Assembly: GCA_008360955.1 (NCBI GenBank)
Contig: LUCM01011127.1
Coordinates: 70,462-134,461 of the forward strand
From: Fasciolopsis buskii
Lineage: Eukaryota > Platyhelminthes > Trematoda > Plagiorchiida > Fasciolidae
Reading direction: 5' to 3'
Length of the DNA: 64,000 nucleotides
Shown here: positions 49,703 through 62,500 of the stretch, piece after piece
Position numbering within the stretch: position 1 is the stretch's first letter
Layout of the letters: each line of letters starts with the position of its first letter
Made by a program: the position numbers and the translations under genes
Notes under the pieces: model-generated
Seen by the model: the letters and a program-made list of their open reading frames with translations, nothing else
Told to the model about the DNA's origin: nothing
Databases searched by the model: none

Positions 49703-51180
49703 AAAAGAACCGGCAGCCACCAGCTCACCGTCCAGTGCTTGGCTTGCTGTCTGTCCTAATTTTTTGCTTTTGGAGCTTGCGTGTTCGAGTCCTTTAACGG
49801 TAAACTTTGTCCAAAAGACAATAACAGTTTTGTCGGTAAGATGTGCAATTGGTCGACGTTCCTGGCTACCTTGGATAGCCTTTCTCAAGGTGGGGTTTAC
49901 AATCAAACGATCTGGGGTTAACTGGTAACACAAGGTTGTTTGTGTGCTTGGGAGGGGAGGGGGCATGCGAAATGTGTTTCCCGTTCACATGTAGTTGAGT
50001 TTGTCCCCGGAACTACCGAGCTGTGGACCAGCCTCCAATTACTTGATTTTCTATCCATTTGCAATCTTTCATTCGTTAAAAGCAAGATCAATTAACTGGT
50101 TCTTGCGTGAGCGTTTCCCAGAGAGACCTTTTATATCATTTGATTAAGATTTGTGCCTCACATTGCAAATCAATTTATGCGTAACAAAAAAGCTGGACCA
50201 ACGTTATCGCTTATGAGTTATCCTCAGTCAAAGTGTCATCACTGAAACGCAGATTCGCTACTCCACAGTGTTACTACCGAAGCAGTGAGTCTCGCGTAAC
50301 TTTACGAATTTTATTCTTCAGCAAAAGTTACACTGATTCGATCCATTCCAGCAGAACCCAGATGGAGCTTTTATTATTAACAGAACCAAATGTAAACTAC
50401 ACACTTGCCATGGTGAGCCTAAACAAAATAACCAGCATCACGAGCACAATTAAAACAATTGATATCGGCAGGCAAGCGTGAATGGCATTGAGTCCGTACT
50501 CACGGAACAAGTGAATTTACTTGTAGGAGAACGGAGATCAAGGCGAACGTCTGAACGCTGATGAAGCTCTAGAGAGGGAGCTAATTAGAACGGGTTACCT
50601 TTATTCACGACTCTCGGAGGAAGATGACTGTCTCCATTACTCGACACCACTGTACTCTTAAATACGCCTCTAAGAGCTGCGGTAATCAAACGAATTAAGC
50701 ATATGACACTCGAAAAGTGACTCGAATGCCAGGTCTGTCGGTCATTTTGCTGTTAGACAGTAATTCACTATCATGTGATATTGGAGCCTTATGTAGTTCT
50801 ATGCCAATATCAAGTTTCATGGTCATAATTACCAGCTTGGACCATAAAGAAATGTCATTTGAGGCGACGACGCAGCCAATTCCTAACCATGGTCCACCAG
50901 TCAAGCCTTAGTCAACTGAAAATCACTTGGAAGAGCAGATGACATATTATGCAGTGATCTCATTCTACAGTTGAGAAAACATGCGGGTGGATAAGACCAG
51001 CTATATTACTAAGCGACTGGAATAACCGGAAACGGCGGTTGCTCTAGAAAGATTTGGATTTTACCAAAGCCTGTATGAAATGTGGATGATATGATAACAC
51101 AAAACAGTTACCAAGCAAAAGATTGTATGATCCACTGAATCATGGATATCGTGGGAATCGCGGAGTACAATGGAGCAGAA
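49703..51180. other. unassigned stretch
   Basis: No recognised gene. A segment near 49770-49800 has a GTTCGAGTCC B-box-like string, but no matching A box could be placed. The rest shows nothing. Confidence 0.3.
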
Positions 51181-51716
51181 ACGCCAGCGCGTCGAAAGGT
51201 TAGCAGATTATAAAGACGTCATCTACAATGTCAGGTGACGATAAGCCCAAATAAAAACCGTGAATACTTACGGGTAAGGGTAAACGAGAAAACGGAAGTA
51301 GCAGATGCTTCACGAAACAGACAAAAAACGTCTAAGCCTATACGCCACACCGGTGGGGGCAAAACTCGGTTAGTGAAACCATATGCGACAAAAGCGATTA
51401 ACGTATACTTGGCAAGCAGGGGAAGTCTGATAGCAGGACTAGGTACTTCAGGAAATAGTTTAGCTAGCTGTGCGTTAATGTAGTTACTTTGACGACAACA
51501 ACTGCCAATCCTCGGGAGGTATCAAGACTACCAAAGAATCTAGAAATAAAGTCGGCCACCCAAATACTAAGGCGGAGAAAACCGACGGCTCTCGACGAAC
51601 TCCCTCCAGTTCTTTTCAAACTGGCTAGCAACGCCCTGATAAACGCACAAAATCTCCTAGGTCACAGAAAATTATGCGCCATAATTATTTTTGGTGCGAT
51701 CAGTTTGCCGAATTAG
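51180..51716 (+). mobile_element. RTE-like fragment: linker and fingers
   Basis: The plus frames 51235-51483 and 51489-51716 match the linker (a KTSKPIRHTGG block) and the fingers motif (ILRRRKPTALDELPPVLFK, equivalent of NKAPGPDGLPPVLFK). This is the same region as 46220-46650. It stops near 51716. Confidence 0.68.
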
Positions 51717-53339
51717 CGGACTACCATTGAAGAGACGAATGCTCAGTCAGCCACTGGCTCTCAACAAACGAAGTTTTTGCTGTCCAAGAAGTGGCAATTG
51801 GCTGTGCGCTGCCTACAAGTAGAACTTTAGAAAAAGCCAAGCGACGCTCAGAGAATCACTCAGTATGCTATTCCTATGAAAAAACAATGGTCACGCTACG
51901 GCGTCGCCCGGATGCGACGCGCTTTGCGTTATCCCATCAGCCGAGGTGTCAAATAAGCTGGGGGGTTCAGCCTGCACGGGTATATTTACCTCGTCAAGTC
52001 GAACGACAACATTTCTTGACACTAACAGCTGGAACATCACTACGTGCATCTTACAGTTATTGCCTAGATATTGGGCCTCTCCCAAGTTCCTGTCTAGTTT
52101 GGGCAGGCGGAGTGGGACGATCCCCGGAAAAAACGACAGCTACGAAACATGGTGACAATTTAGACCATCAAAATGTCGCGACCGCAGTCTTACTAATTGA
52201 GGTCAACGCGCTGCTTTGATGAAACTCGATATCCTCTCGGATACTGCAGATGGCATTTCTTCAGCATCGTCGAACACACCAACCGTTGAAATTTACGCAT
52301 CAATTTTAATCATCTGATGCGACAGCAAAAAAAGAGTCCTACAACGGACCGCAAGAAATGGTCAAGGAAATCCCAAGGCCATATGTATTCATTGTCATGA
52401 GGGACTGGGACGCTTGTACTGATCCCTCAAACCAAGAAACCAGACAAACCTGAGGGAAACATGGCTTTGGACAAAAATGAAACAACTGTGCTCGTCTCCT
52501 CGACTTCGCAGGCTAAAAAAACACCATCTTAAACAATTGCTTCCAATGTCTTAGGGGACATGGTGACGTGGTACGGAGGAAACACTTATACTGCAGATCG
52601 GACCGACCAGTGGGGTCTCGTAGGTTGACGAATGCCGATCTTACAAAAGTGCACAGACAGGAAACAAGAACGATACCGACCACGACCCCTGTTCATGAAC
52701 ACATGAGGTTCATTTAATCAATATGCTGAGAAAAATTACGGCGGCTTACCTAGAACCAATGACAAAGCGATAGGCAGTATCAAACGTTATCGCCATTCAT
52801 CTAACGACCAAACGCTCAGTCACTGTAGAAAACATTGAAGGAACAACAATGGAATTAGCGAAAAACGTCAATGGACCAATCTCTCTTTGAAGGACGGAAA
52901 CTGTACGACAGCGAAAGGACTGGATATCAGGAACCACTCTCAAACTACCAAAAAGACTAGAGTCGTCGTCCTCCAAAATGACCAAACGAAAAGTCGCGCT
53001 CTCAATAAGAAACGACCGAAACAACTACAGGTCCGAAGTGGCGGCTGTTAACTTCGGCGACTCCTCAAAACCCACCTGTTTCACTAGCAAAGCATTCGGC
53101 AGGAGGCATCCGGTAGAACTACTCCTTCGCGACGCTATGAGACTACCCATTCCGAAGAAGGGGAAAAAGATATAGAGATGGACGGGGCCACCGTGGCCTT
53201 TTGCTGAAACGTCTAACGCCTACCTTGGCAAACTGAATCCCCACACGTCAGTGTAAACCACGATTTCAATATTCGCACTCTGATCCGAGGCGACATCGCT
53301 GCTGTAATACATAATCTGAATAATCGATAGTTCCCGGAA
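51717..53339. other. unresolved insert between two halves of an RTE-like fragment
   Basis: About 1.6 kb lies between the fingers motif on the left and the next reverse transcriptase block on the right. Frames at 51791-52219 and 52978-53175 have no motif I recognise. It could be a later insertion or diverged element sequence. Confidence 0.3.
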
Positions 53340-53612
53340 TAGGACCGCAATTACATGAATCCTGGATTGTGACACTAGCAAAGCTCTTCAAACTGTTAAC
53401 TGCAATTTGGGAAGTTGAAGCATTATCAACTGAGTTAGGAAGTTTTATCTTACTTCTGCTGGGATAAAGGGCCATTAGATGGCATACGACCATTGTTACA
53501 GAATCCTTCTGGTCGAACTGGGGGAAAAAAATTTCTTCCATGTTGATACTGAAACGATTCTCAACTGCATATGTCAAGGCAGGGGGTGCACTTCGTAGGG
53601 ATTTACTCCTCA
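53340..53612 (+). mobile_element. possible continuation of the RTE-like reverse transcriptase
   Basis: The plus-strand translation gives LAKLFKLLTAIWEVEALSTE followed by LGSFILLLLG. This resembles the segment between fingers and palm in RTE-type enzymes, where a Trp-Glu-x-Glu-x-Val-Pro helix precedes the Ile-x-x-Pro-Ile-x-Lys-Lys-Gly strand. Stops are present. Confidence 0.45.
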
Positions 53613-55084
53613 CTGAGTAATAGAGTATCGCTACAAGTTACCAGAAACCCCAAGAACGTCAGAAGGCTAGAAGTGTTTGATCAGCATCGCCTGTGATCGA
53701 CCCTAAAATCGACCTGGTGCGATAAGATACCAAACAAGAATGTAAGAAAACGCTGCTTCGATATTGAAAAGCCGTCCATATCCCTTCAACGACGACGCTT
53801 GCAATGATTCCGATGCACCTTGCAAAGCTCAAACAGTGAAATCTGAAAACAGTGCTTGTCAAGTGCTCCATATTCCGATTGGGATCAGCACTGGCGAGTC
53901 GGACGTCGGACAACGCAGACAGCAAACTCGCTACAGGATTAGCCTGTGGAAACCAAATCGGATATCTGTGTTCCGATCTTGGCTCTGGCCACTGTTTACG
54001 GGCATGTGAAATTCGCTACGCTCATGATGCCAGCTGAGCACTTCACAAATGGTCGCATAGAAGTAAAACCGTGTAGTGAATCCGGGATTTTAATGCTACT
54101 TCAAAGAACAACGTCAAAATTGTTGGGTTCGGTTTAAAGCCAACGTGTCCATTCTAAGCAGAACAGTGGAGCGCCACAATTTATAGTGAGTTCCACCTTC
54201 GACCTGAAAATTTTCAATGCTGTAATCCATGTGAAAAGTATGCAGAAGCGAACGACAATCCCTTTACTATCTCCCTTGAAAGAAACCATTATTTTAGTTC
54301 AAATTTGATGCCTTTTCACTTTGTGCAAAAATAGAACTACTGATTTCACATGGAAACACGTTAATCTTTGGAATGAATGTCATTACGTGCCGGAATATCA
54401 CTATCTTCTGCAACCTTCTTTGCCATAAAATGCATCCAGGGCAACGAGTGCATGTACATATGTGAAAATTGATACCAATGTACACTGGACTTGATGAACA
54501 CTATCAAAGACTAGGCTTGTCGAATTCGTGCATAAGTTGATAATCATTGAACAACGGACCTATACTCCCTGTCTGCCCCGAAAGTGTGGTTTCGCTATGT
54601 CTTATGGTCCGAAAACATCACATGAACCCATGATAGCAAGTGCGTTCGAACTTCGTAACAAATCCTATAACATTCATTTAAACAACGAAAAATTCTACCA
54701 GATGGAGGCACGACTGCGTTCAACTAGATTGAAATACTCCGATCTGATAGTGATGAGCCTAAGGAACAGAGTTCACCTAACGCAGTGTTTGTTCGGTGAA
54801 AGGTGCTTAATCGTTATTACATTACACCATGGAGTTGTTCTCCATCATTTCACATCACTAAATAAGTTACCGTGTTGCTATTCAATTTTATTGAATATGA
54901 CAATAAAGGATGTTCCCAATCAAATTTCCACATTTATAGACATGTGAAAATTACCAGATTACAAGATGTCGTAAAAATCCATGGAAAAAATCGAGCAGCA
55001 ATTCAACTTCTTTGCGCAGCATGATGAGGCGGAAGCTCGACCAGGCGTTGGGTTTTCCACGACTCATTTCAATTCTTACAACCA
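53613..55084. other. unassigned stretch
   Basis: A plus frame of 139 codons at 54528-54947 has ordinary amino-acid composition but no recognised motif and no splice context I trust. The remainder shows nothing. Confidence 0.3.
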
Positions 55085-55400
55085 TTAACCTTGTACCAAA
55101 GTGCTCTGATTTTGGCTGTTACCTCACAGCATGGAGAACTCAAATGAGCGAAAAGGGAACGAGAAATGGTGAAAGATAAACTATAAGGTTACCAATTGAG
55201 GAACTGTACAGAACAGGAGAGATTTCGAATGGAAGAATACCACTGGCAGACCCATCATCTATTGTTTCCAACTATTGTGTTGGGAGATCTCGTGGATTAC
55301 AATCCGCTTCGTACACACACTATCACCACCTCCCACCGCATAGACTGATCATAATTTTGGAACGCAAACATATGATCTGGTTCGGTGACTGTATCCTAAA
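55085..55400 (-). mobile_element. RTE-like 3' tail fragment
   Basis: It shares ACCTTGTACCAAAGTGCTCT, a GAGATTTCGAATGGAAGAAT stretch and CATCTATTGTTTCCAAC with the tails at 10730-10900 and 59600-59780. It is non-coding. Confidence 0.6.
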
Positions 55401-56078
55401 GTTGTTAGTTCAAAATGCTACTTGCGTCAGCAAAGAATTTCACTTTGTCATACCAAAGTGTTGGCCACGAGAACCCAACTGATGATGACCACGAGACCGA
55501 TATCCTCAGCCTCACATGTTAATCTCTACTGTTTTGCCTCACCGGTTCTGAAACTACCGTATCTCAAGATTACACCGCTTGATTCGAAATTTGCGTTACC
55601 GGTCTGCAGGATGGCGCAGTTCCGATTGGAAAATACACTAAAATGTGATAGGAAAATTATGGAAAGGGTTCCCTTGAAGACCAAAGATCGCGTTTTATAC
55701 GAGGAAAAATCAGGCAAACGGATTAAACCAAACAGCACATCATCCGTCTGTGACGCAATTGGCAAACGAGGGATAATAAAAGCACCAGGATGGTATATGA
55801 GAATCTAAACTGTATTGAAAATGTACACCCAGATTCTCGGAAGACCGATTTAGATAGGATAAAAAGGGTCAATACGCATAAGAGAAGTATATTCGCACTC
55901 CTATCGTTGAAGCAATTGAGGTGAAGAAATTGAGAGCAAGGTATTGTTCCCATCATGCCGCGCAGAGCATGGTGCGTTTCTACATGTTCAGTCCTATTTA
56001 CAACGGAATGGAGAAAGGGTAAATCACAGAGAAAATTGTAATTGTGCAAGAGCCACAGGAACGTTGACTGTAATTCGT
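55401..56078. other. 3' flank of the FBXW7-like gene
   Basis: Contains a 128-codon plus frame at 55422-55808 without a recognised motif. I could not find a canonical minus-strand AATAAA close to the stop codon. Confidence 0.35.
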
Positions 56079-56485
56079 TTAGGCAGTCAAACCGTCAGAC
56101 AAGCTATCGTCGCTTAAAAACACATGAGAGGATGCAGCGACCAGCTGGCTGACAGTGGGTGTTGGCAGAGTTTGGGCTTTAGGGCGACAATGATGTGCTG
56201 TTGCCATCGTGATTGGATCCGTGATCGGTTCCTCGAACCGTAGCACGATGAGTTTCGTGGTCTCAATCCCGCTTCGACTCCCAACAGCACAGACTAGTCG
56301 AGTCTCTGAAGCCACAATACGCCACACGACGGCTCCGCGACCGGCCTCATCCAGTCGGACCAGATCACGGATATAGGCTCCGGTACGTCTGTCCCAAAGT
56401 TTGACAGTCCCGTCATCGCTGGATGAAATGATGAAGTTACGCGAAAGCTGCACACAGGTCACTGCCGAACGATGTTTGTATGGAC
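56079..56485 (-). CDS. FBXW7: FBXW7/Cdc4-like F-box WD40 protein, terminal coding exon
   Basis: After a TTCATCTTCTCAG acceptor, the first two bases complete a split Gly codon. The exon then encodes 134 residues and TAG. It starts PYKHRSAVTCVQLSRNF, continues with IISSSDDGTVKLWD and VVWRIVASETRLVCAVGSRS, and then KLIVLRFEE. This is the last WD40 blade and closing strand of FBXW7, the substrate receptor of an SCF ubiquitin ligase that binds phosphorylated Thr-Pro degrons of proteins such as cyclin E, Myc and Notch. Vertebrate FBXW7 ends just after the LVLDF-type strand. Here the frame continues about 48 residues, with LPTPTVS (56148-56168) and an acidic LSDDSLSD end. No further exon of the gene was found in the 7.5 kb to its right, so F-box and earlier blades lie outside the window. 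Confidence 0.93.
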
Positions 56486-59445
56486 CTGAGAAGATGAACA
56501 TAAGTGAGGTTATTCAAGTGAATTGAATACGCGGCGAAATTGGGATAAAGGAAAAACAATAAAAATAGAATCACCAAATGCTGATTTACGTCCTCAATCA
56601 GACTGGAAAGGTTGGGATAAATAACACTCAACTGAATTTTATAAATCAACCGTGCCAATCAACAGTATGAGGATCAATTTTATTTCACCGAGTAATCACC
56701 GCGATATGCACTCGTCAGAATTCTTTGTTTCCCTAAATCTTATCCACCTCTCCTGTGTTCGATGTTAGGGTGTTTGGACGACCAAATGGGAGTGTGTATC
56801 CTCGCTATTTTCGCTGGAGCTAAAATTCGCCTAGGTCTTTTCCGTGCTATAATAACGGGCATCGGCATTGGAAATATAGTCATTCATTTTGGCGGGACTC
56901 AGCTGGATTGCAGTTGAGCTACAACCTGTACGGCTGCGATACTCAAACGCTAACATTTGAATGAAACTTGAAAGCTGCAACTAGGAGAACTGGAAGGATT
57001 AAAAATTGTGTGAGACTCTCTTTGGATTTTATACTCAATATTTGAACTTTCTAGTGGCGGAATTCAGAATTGAAGTGGAACCAAAGTGACTTTGATTCAC
57101 ATGCTGGTCCCCAACCATGGAGTTCCATAAATGGTCACAGTTAGAATACTTGCAAATCGAGTTTCTTCGCCAGAAGCGCAACTGGCAACTTCATTGGAAC
57201 TAATTACGAGGGATCAAGGGCAAAATCTACTAGCCTGAACCCAATCCTGACGCGCATGCAGGAACTATTCACATTTCTTATACGAACGAATATAAATGAG
57301 TGCTGAATATAACGTCTAGACACCGTTGAGATAACTTCAGAAGGGTCCAGTGAACCCAGAGAGTACGATGCCGAAGCAGAGTTTAACTTAGTGAATTCCA
57401 ATTCAACCATTGGTGAGACCGAAAATACGATACTTCCACGGAATCTATTGACTGTTCGAAGCCTGCAAAAGTTCATCCGTATTGTGAAGCTTCGTTAAAT
57501 GCACGACTGAATGAACAAACTACAGATTGCTACGTGTAACTGTAGCAAAAATAATTCATTCATTAGAATAATTGATTGGGACGAAGCGAAGACATTAACA
57601 CAAACATGGTGAGAATTGATGGAAATGATTACGAATTTCGAGCAACCAATCCTACTAGCGTTTTTATGCCGCACTCTATGGACTAGACCGAATATCCTCT
57701 GGCATCCAAAGTGAACAGACCAGTCCGAGTAAAAGTGGCATTATTCCAAGTGGAAACCGCATAATGGACTGGGTAACAAAATTCAAACTGAAACTCTAAA
57801 GGAAATCCGAGGCCCGGAATTGAATGTATCGGCATCGATAACATTGGGTGCAAAGTAAGACATAATCCATTGGATATCATATTAAGACAGCTGTCAATAG
57901 ATTTATGGACTGCAGAGGTTGCAGAAGAAAAAGTGTCAGGATGGGTTCCATTCATCAGCCTGTTGCACAAAGACGGAGTTGCCAATGAAAACAGCTGAAG
58001 GGTTTATTGTAAGAGACAATTAAATAACATTTCCCGCTCGGAAACTCAAAGACTGATTCACGAAAATTTGTCATCTGAGGGTAATCTATTTCTTGGTCTT
58101 ATCTGTCAGTTCAAAAAAACTTCTAATCATTCTCTGTCACCCAAGGAACAAGGTATTTGATCAAATAGGTCGAAAGGCACGAGTCCGGCATGCGGAGAGA
58201 GTCAGCCCCAAATGGATGGATGAGATGATTTACTGTCTATGCAAACGGCTACAACCGATATCATTTCAAATGACGGGAGGTGTGAACCAAGCACTGCTAT
58301 CGAATGGCAAAGTAGCCCGTAAGATGTCATAAACAAGCACCGATATACTGATGCAATGCACTTCGTGCTTCACTGTGCACAGGTGCGAAGTTTGCCCTCG
58401 GAAAAAGTCGAGTGATGCCGGGTGACTTCTCGAAAACCTAATGGCATCGCATGAAGCCGGTTTATGTGATATAGAGAGCCGGCTAATCACGAACGATTAG
58501 TCAGAGGATAAGCTACCGCCCAGAGAACAATCGCAGTTAATGGTTTTACGCGCTGATTTACAAGCAGTCGGGAATGTCGTTCTCAGGTGAACCCATAATA
58601 TTTCACCTGGCAATCAAACCAATGGATGAACAGTGAACATCGCGACAAAAGTCTCGTGAAAAAGCTAACGGAGTGGAGTGGCCGTTTTGCTTTCGAATAC
58701 TGCCATATTCTGAGATTAAATGATACCAGATTTGGGAACACCTCGTTGTCGATACAACCACTGAGCCTAATTGATGTATTCCTTAAATTGCATGAGATCT
58801 ACAAATCCGAATAGGTTGTTTTTTCCAACAGATTGAGGTCTGTATTACAGATGGATAACAAGCCACCTCAGGCTGAATGTGAAAGCCATGAAATGCAGCA
58901 TGGCCACACAGAAAGATAGCGTCCAGTGAAACATTTCATTTGATCAACGGAAACAAGCTGCACTCAAACGAATGTGAACCCGGAAATCAAAGGGTAAATT
59001 TATCAAAATACGTTAGTCTTCTGTATGAAGAGAACAAATCGTTTTTTCTCCTTCTGTCATAACTCATCGAAATTCACAGCAAAATCATCAAGTACATATG
59101 AAAATGGAAATGGTCAATTCCAATGGGATTAAAACCCAAGTATCAGGTGGTTAAAACTTAACCAAGTATATTACCCACATTAGGATTTTGTCATACGAAT
59201 CGCCAACTGAGCAACCCAATATATGGGATTTGTTTTATCTTTGGTCCCTCAGCGACAATAACGAATGCCAAGACTCCCCAGCAAAGAGGTAGCACTATCG
59301 ACTGTCCACTAGCACTCTTCGAGGAGAATTCAAGAGCAGTACGGTACCTTTTCCATCACAATTTTGTTATAATAAAATGTAGAAAATCGAAATCCCGTAT
59401 TTTTGGATTTTTATGAGACGACTGCAATATAACAATCATTAATTT
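56486..59445. other. presumed FBXW7 intron, unassigned part
   Basis: Searched on the minus strand for the preceding WD40 blade (Ser-Gly-Asn-x-Asp-x-Thr-x-Lys-Ile-Trp-Asp pattern) without success. Frames at 57204-57476 and 57683-57985 show no motif. Confidence 0.4.
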
Positions 59446-59450
59446 CGTCA

Positions 59451-59487
59451 TCGTCATCATCATCACCATCGCCGTCGTCGTCGTCGC
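59451..59487. repeat. (TCA/TCG)n trinucleotide tract
   Basis: An imperfect run of ATC/GTC-type triplets, visible directly. Confidence 0.85.
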
Positions 59488-59579
59488 TCAGGATTAAACA
59501 GCAGAACTAGCCCCATTGACCGTTACGTTTCTCACCGAATTACATATTGCGACACGGGGAATAAATGTCACTCCCGTTC

Positions 59580-62500
59580 ATTTTGAACAACCGCTAACCT
59601 TGAACCAACGTGCCTTGGTTCCCTCACAGCACCATCTATTCAAGTAGAAAAATGAACGGCGAGTAGTGAAAGATGAATTACAAAATAATAAAATGAATAA
59701 CTACCGAGAAGAAAAAAGTTTCCGAATGTTAGAACTTCACGGACTGTAACTTTGAATCAGATCACCTATTGTCTGCAACCATCCACTCCCGCGGACCACA
59801 ATGCGGTAGTCTAAGTGGGTCTACACGAACCAGCCTCTTGGTCAATGCTTTCATATTTTTATCCACGTCATCGACTGGCCACAGCGACCAATCCTTCGAC
59901 ATTACCTTCCCCAGACAACAGCGTACAACGAGGCAGTCGTTCTTCGGGCATATGCAAAACATACAGAACCATCTTAACCGGTTCTGATTCAGCGTGTACT
60001 CTAAAGACTGAACCATAAGACCCAATACCCCATGTCTAGCTTCTGCGTTACTCATAAAGGCTCCGGTGTTCAAACATCGAAAGTCTTCGCACATCCTCTA
60101 CCATGAACGACTATGTGTGGGAGCCGTACGGCAGTGCCGACCTTACTGCTTCTGCGCATACTCGACCCCTGATCACTAAACCGATTTCATGCCAACCCCA
60201 TTGATACTTCGAATTAGTAAATGCCAATCGGGCCTTCGGTATGTGCGAAGATACTTTTTCCAATACACATCATCATCATCATCATCATCATCTTGTTCGC
60301 AGTTAAGACGCAAGGCAAGCCTATGACACATGCCGTTCCAGAAGTTAACGTTTCTATAAAAGAGGTGAGTACACAAGGGAACAGGGAAGTGGAGCCTAAA
60401 CAGGCGGGAAAAGATAAGATGCTGCTGCAGGACAACCACCGAAACAAGTACTAAGCCGTAACAAAGCAGTGTTTTCAATCATTCTGATCTGAGTATGAGA
60501 AGGATGGATATGCACGACGCACTGTTCACGGTCATGCTTATCATATAGTGTCTCCCAGCCAGCACAAGTGATGAGTATTTCGGAACCCAACCAAGAGAAG
60601 ACGTAGACACCTTACTTTACTAACTTGCTGTACATTTTATCCAACCCCCAAGTTATTGCACGATCATCTGTTGATTCACATGCTTCCTTCCATTATTGAG
60701 GAAACAAAATACAGGTCCAGATATGGAAGACGAGTGTTCGCATGAACGCACACGTGCCACCAGAGTAGTCTAATGAGTTTTCATAACGCTCGAAAAAGTA
60801 ATTCTCAGAAAGTGGACCCAATACAAGATTCTACTCAATATTATGCACCGATCATCCCCAATCCATCAGCCATGCTAACGTAAAGACATCGTTGTCGAAA
60901 ACCTGAAAGACGAACAATTGCCAACGCATACTCACGTCTCGGAACAGTAAACAGAACTGGTGAACGCACTGAAGCACAGTAACTAAGACCTTTCAACTTC
61001 AGTGAATATCAGGACGACGCCACAAGTGCTTCAATCCAGCGTAGCTGCCCTAGCTTGGATATACGGCATCTTATCCACGAGCTACTAGTTTAGACACGCA
61101 AGCTACAAGTAGGTGAAATGGTCCAAGTCGTTAGTTTCTCTTAATCCCAGTATAAAAGTTCGGAGCTGCTGTCGTCAGGCTGTAGACAGACTTTGCATTT
61201 TGGAAGGGGCAAAGCACATGCCAACGAGCAAGATCTCGACAGTATTAATCTAAGGTGCAGTTTGTGAATAAGGTCAGCAGACTCGAGTAGGCACCGAAGT
61301 GTCTGCGGTAATCTTAGGTCGATAGCTTTTCTTCCATTTCCCAGTTATCACTGCTACATCCGGAGACTCATAAAGCATCTTCCATCAAGCTTCGTCCCAT
61401 GACGAAAGTTTGAAAAGATGGAGAGATGGGACAACGTGGGGGGGGACTTTGTCGAACGCCAACTATGTTTCGAGATGACGTGACAGTTCACGTATGACCC
61501 CAATGCGATTATCATAGGTTGCGAATAAAAATGCTCGCAACCAGGTTTACAAACTTTAGTTGGCATACCCTTCGGTGGAGCACTGGAGTAGTGGCCGGTC
61601 GAATTCACGGAGTCGAAGCACCTTTCAAGTCGAGGAAGACTACGGATCGTGGGCGGCGGTACGTGTGACGCGTTGAGTATTGTCGAAAGTGCAATATTGG
61701 TCCGATGCACTCGACTGGAAGAAATCCGGCCTGTTGTTCGGCAGGATATACTCTCCGCGAATCCGCGTCGCGGGCGAGCATTATCAAGGTAACACATTGT
61801 AACTATGGAATTAAAATGATCACGATGATTGCTGCAAGTACTCCGTGTCCCTTCTTGAAGATGGGTATAATCAGTGATTCACCCCAAGATAAGAGGGATA
61901 ACGCTCCTCGTTCGCAAATATCACGAGCAAGGAGGTAAGTGATTTCAATGCAGCAATTCTTCACCAGTTTTGAAAAGACTGAGGGAAGTTCGTCGGTACG
62001 GCAGTTTCCCCCCTCAGAAAGCCGAATAATCGATGCACTTCACTTCGTTGAAGGGATCAAGTGAACACGTCCAAGGATTTACAGCTCCAGGGGTCGGACT
62101 AGATCGATAGCGTATGGGCAGCTAAACTGATCCTTGAAATGCTCTGCCCAAGTCCAGTTTTCCGGTTACCATGGATGAGCTCTCCATTCTATCGCACACG
62201 CTCACTAAACCGAAGTTGCCGTCACGCTGTTCGCGGTATAAGCTTAAAACAGTTTTGACTGTTAACTGAAGCGGACGCCCACTTCCCATCTCTTCGGCTA
62301 CTTAACCCACCAGTTTTTCGCGGTTATTACTAAGGCTATTGTTCAACTGACGCTGCAACTGCGACGCATTTTATTTCATTTCCTTGCAGTTAGGCAGCCT
62401 CGCGTTTTTGCTCCCTTAGAATTAGCGACGCTTGAGAGATCCCAGTGTTTTTTGATGAACACTAGATCTGGGACTGGAGGCGAAATTCGATGCAATGCAT

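Noticed and set aside
57204..57985. Minus frames upstream of the FBXW7 exon as further WD40 blades
   Set aside because: They contain no Gly-His or Trp-Asp pattern and no matching splice phase.
60176..60478. A 100-codon minus frame with a poly-Asp run as an acidic protein
   Set aside because: The poly-Asp is a translated CAT microsatellite inside a retrotransposon tail, and the frame overlaps others in the same place.
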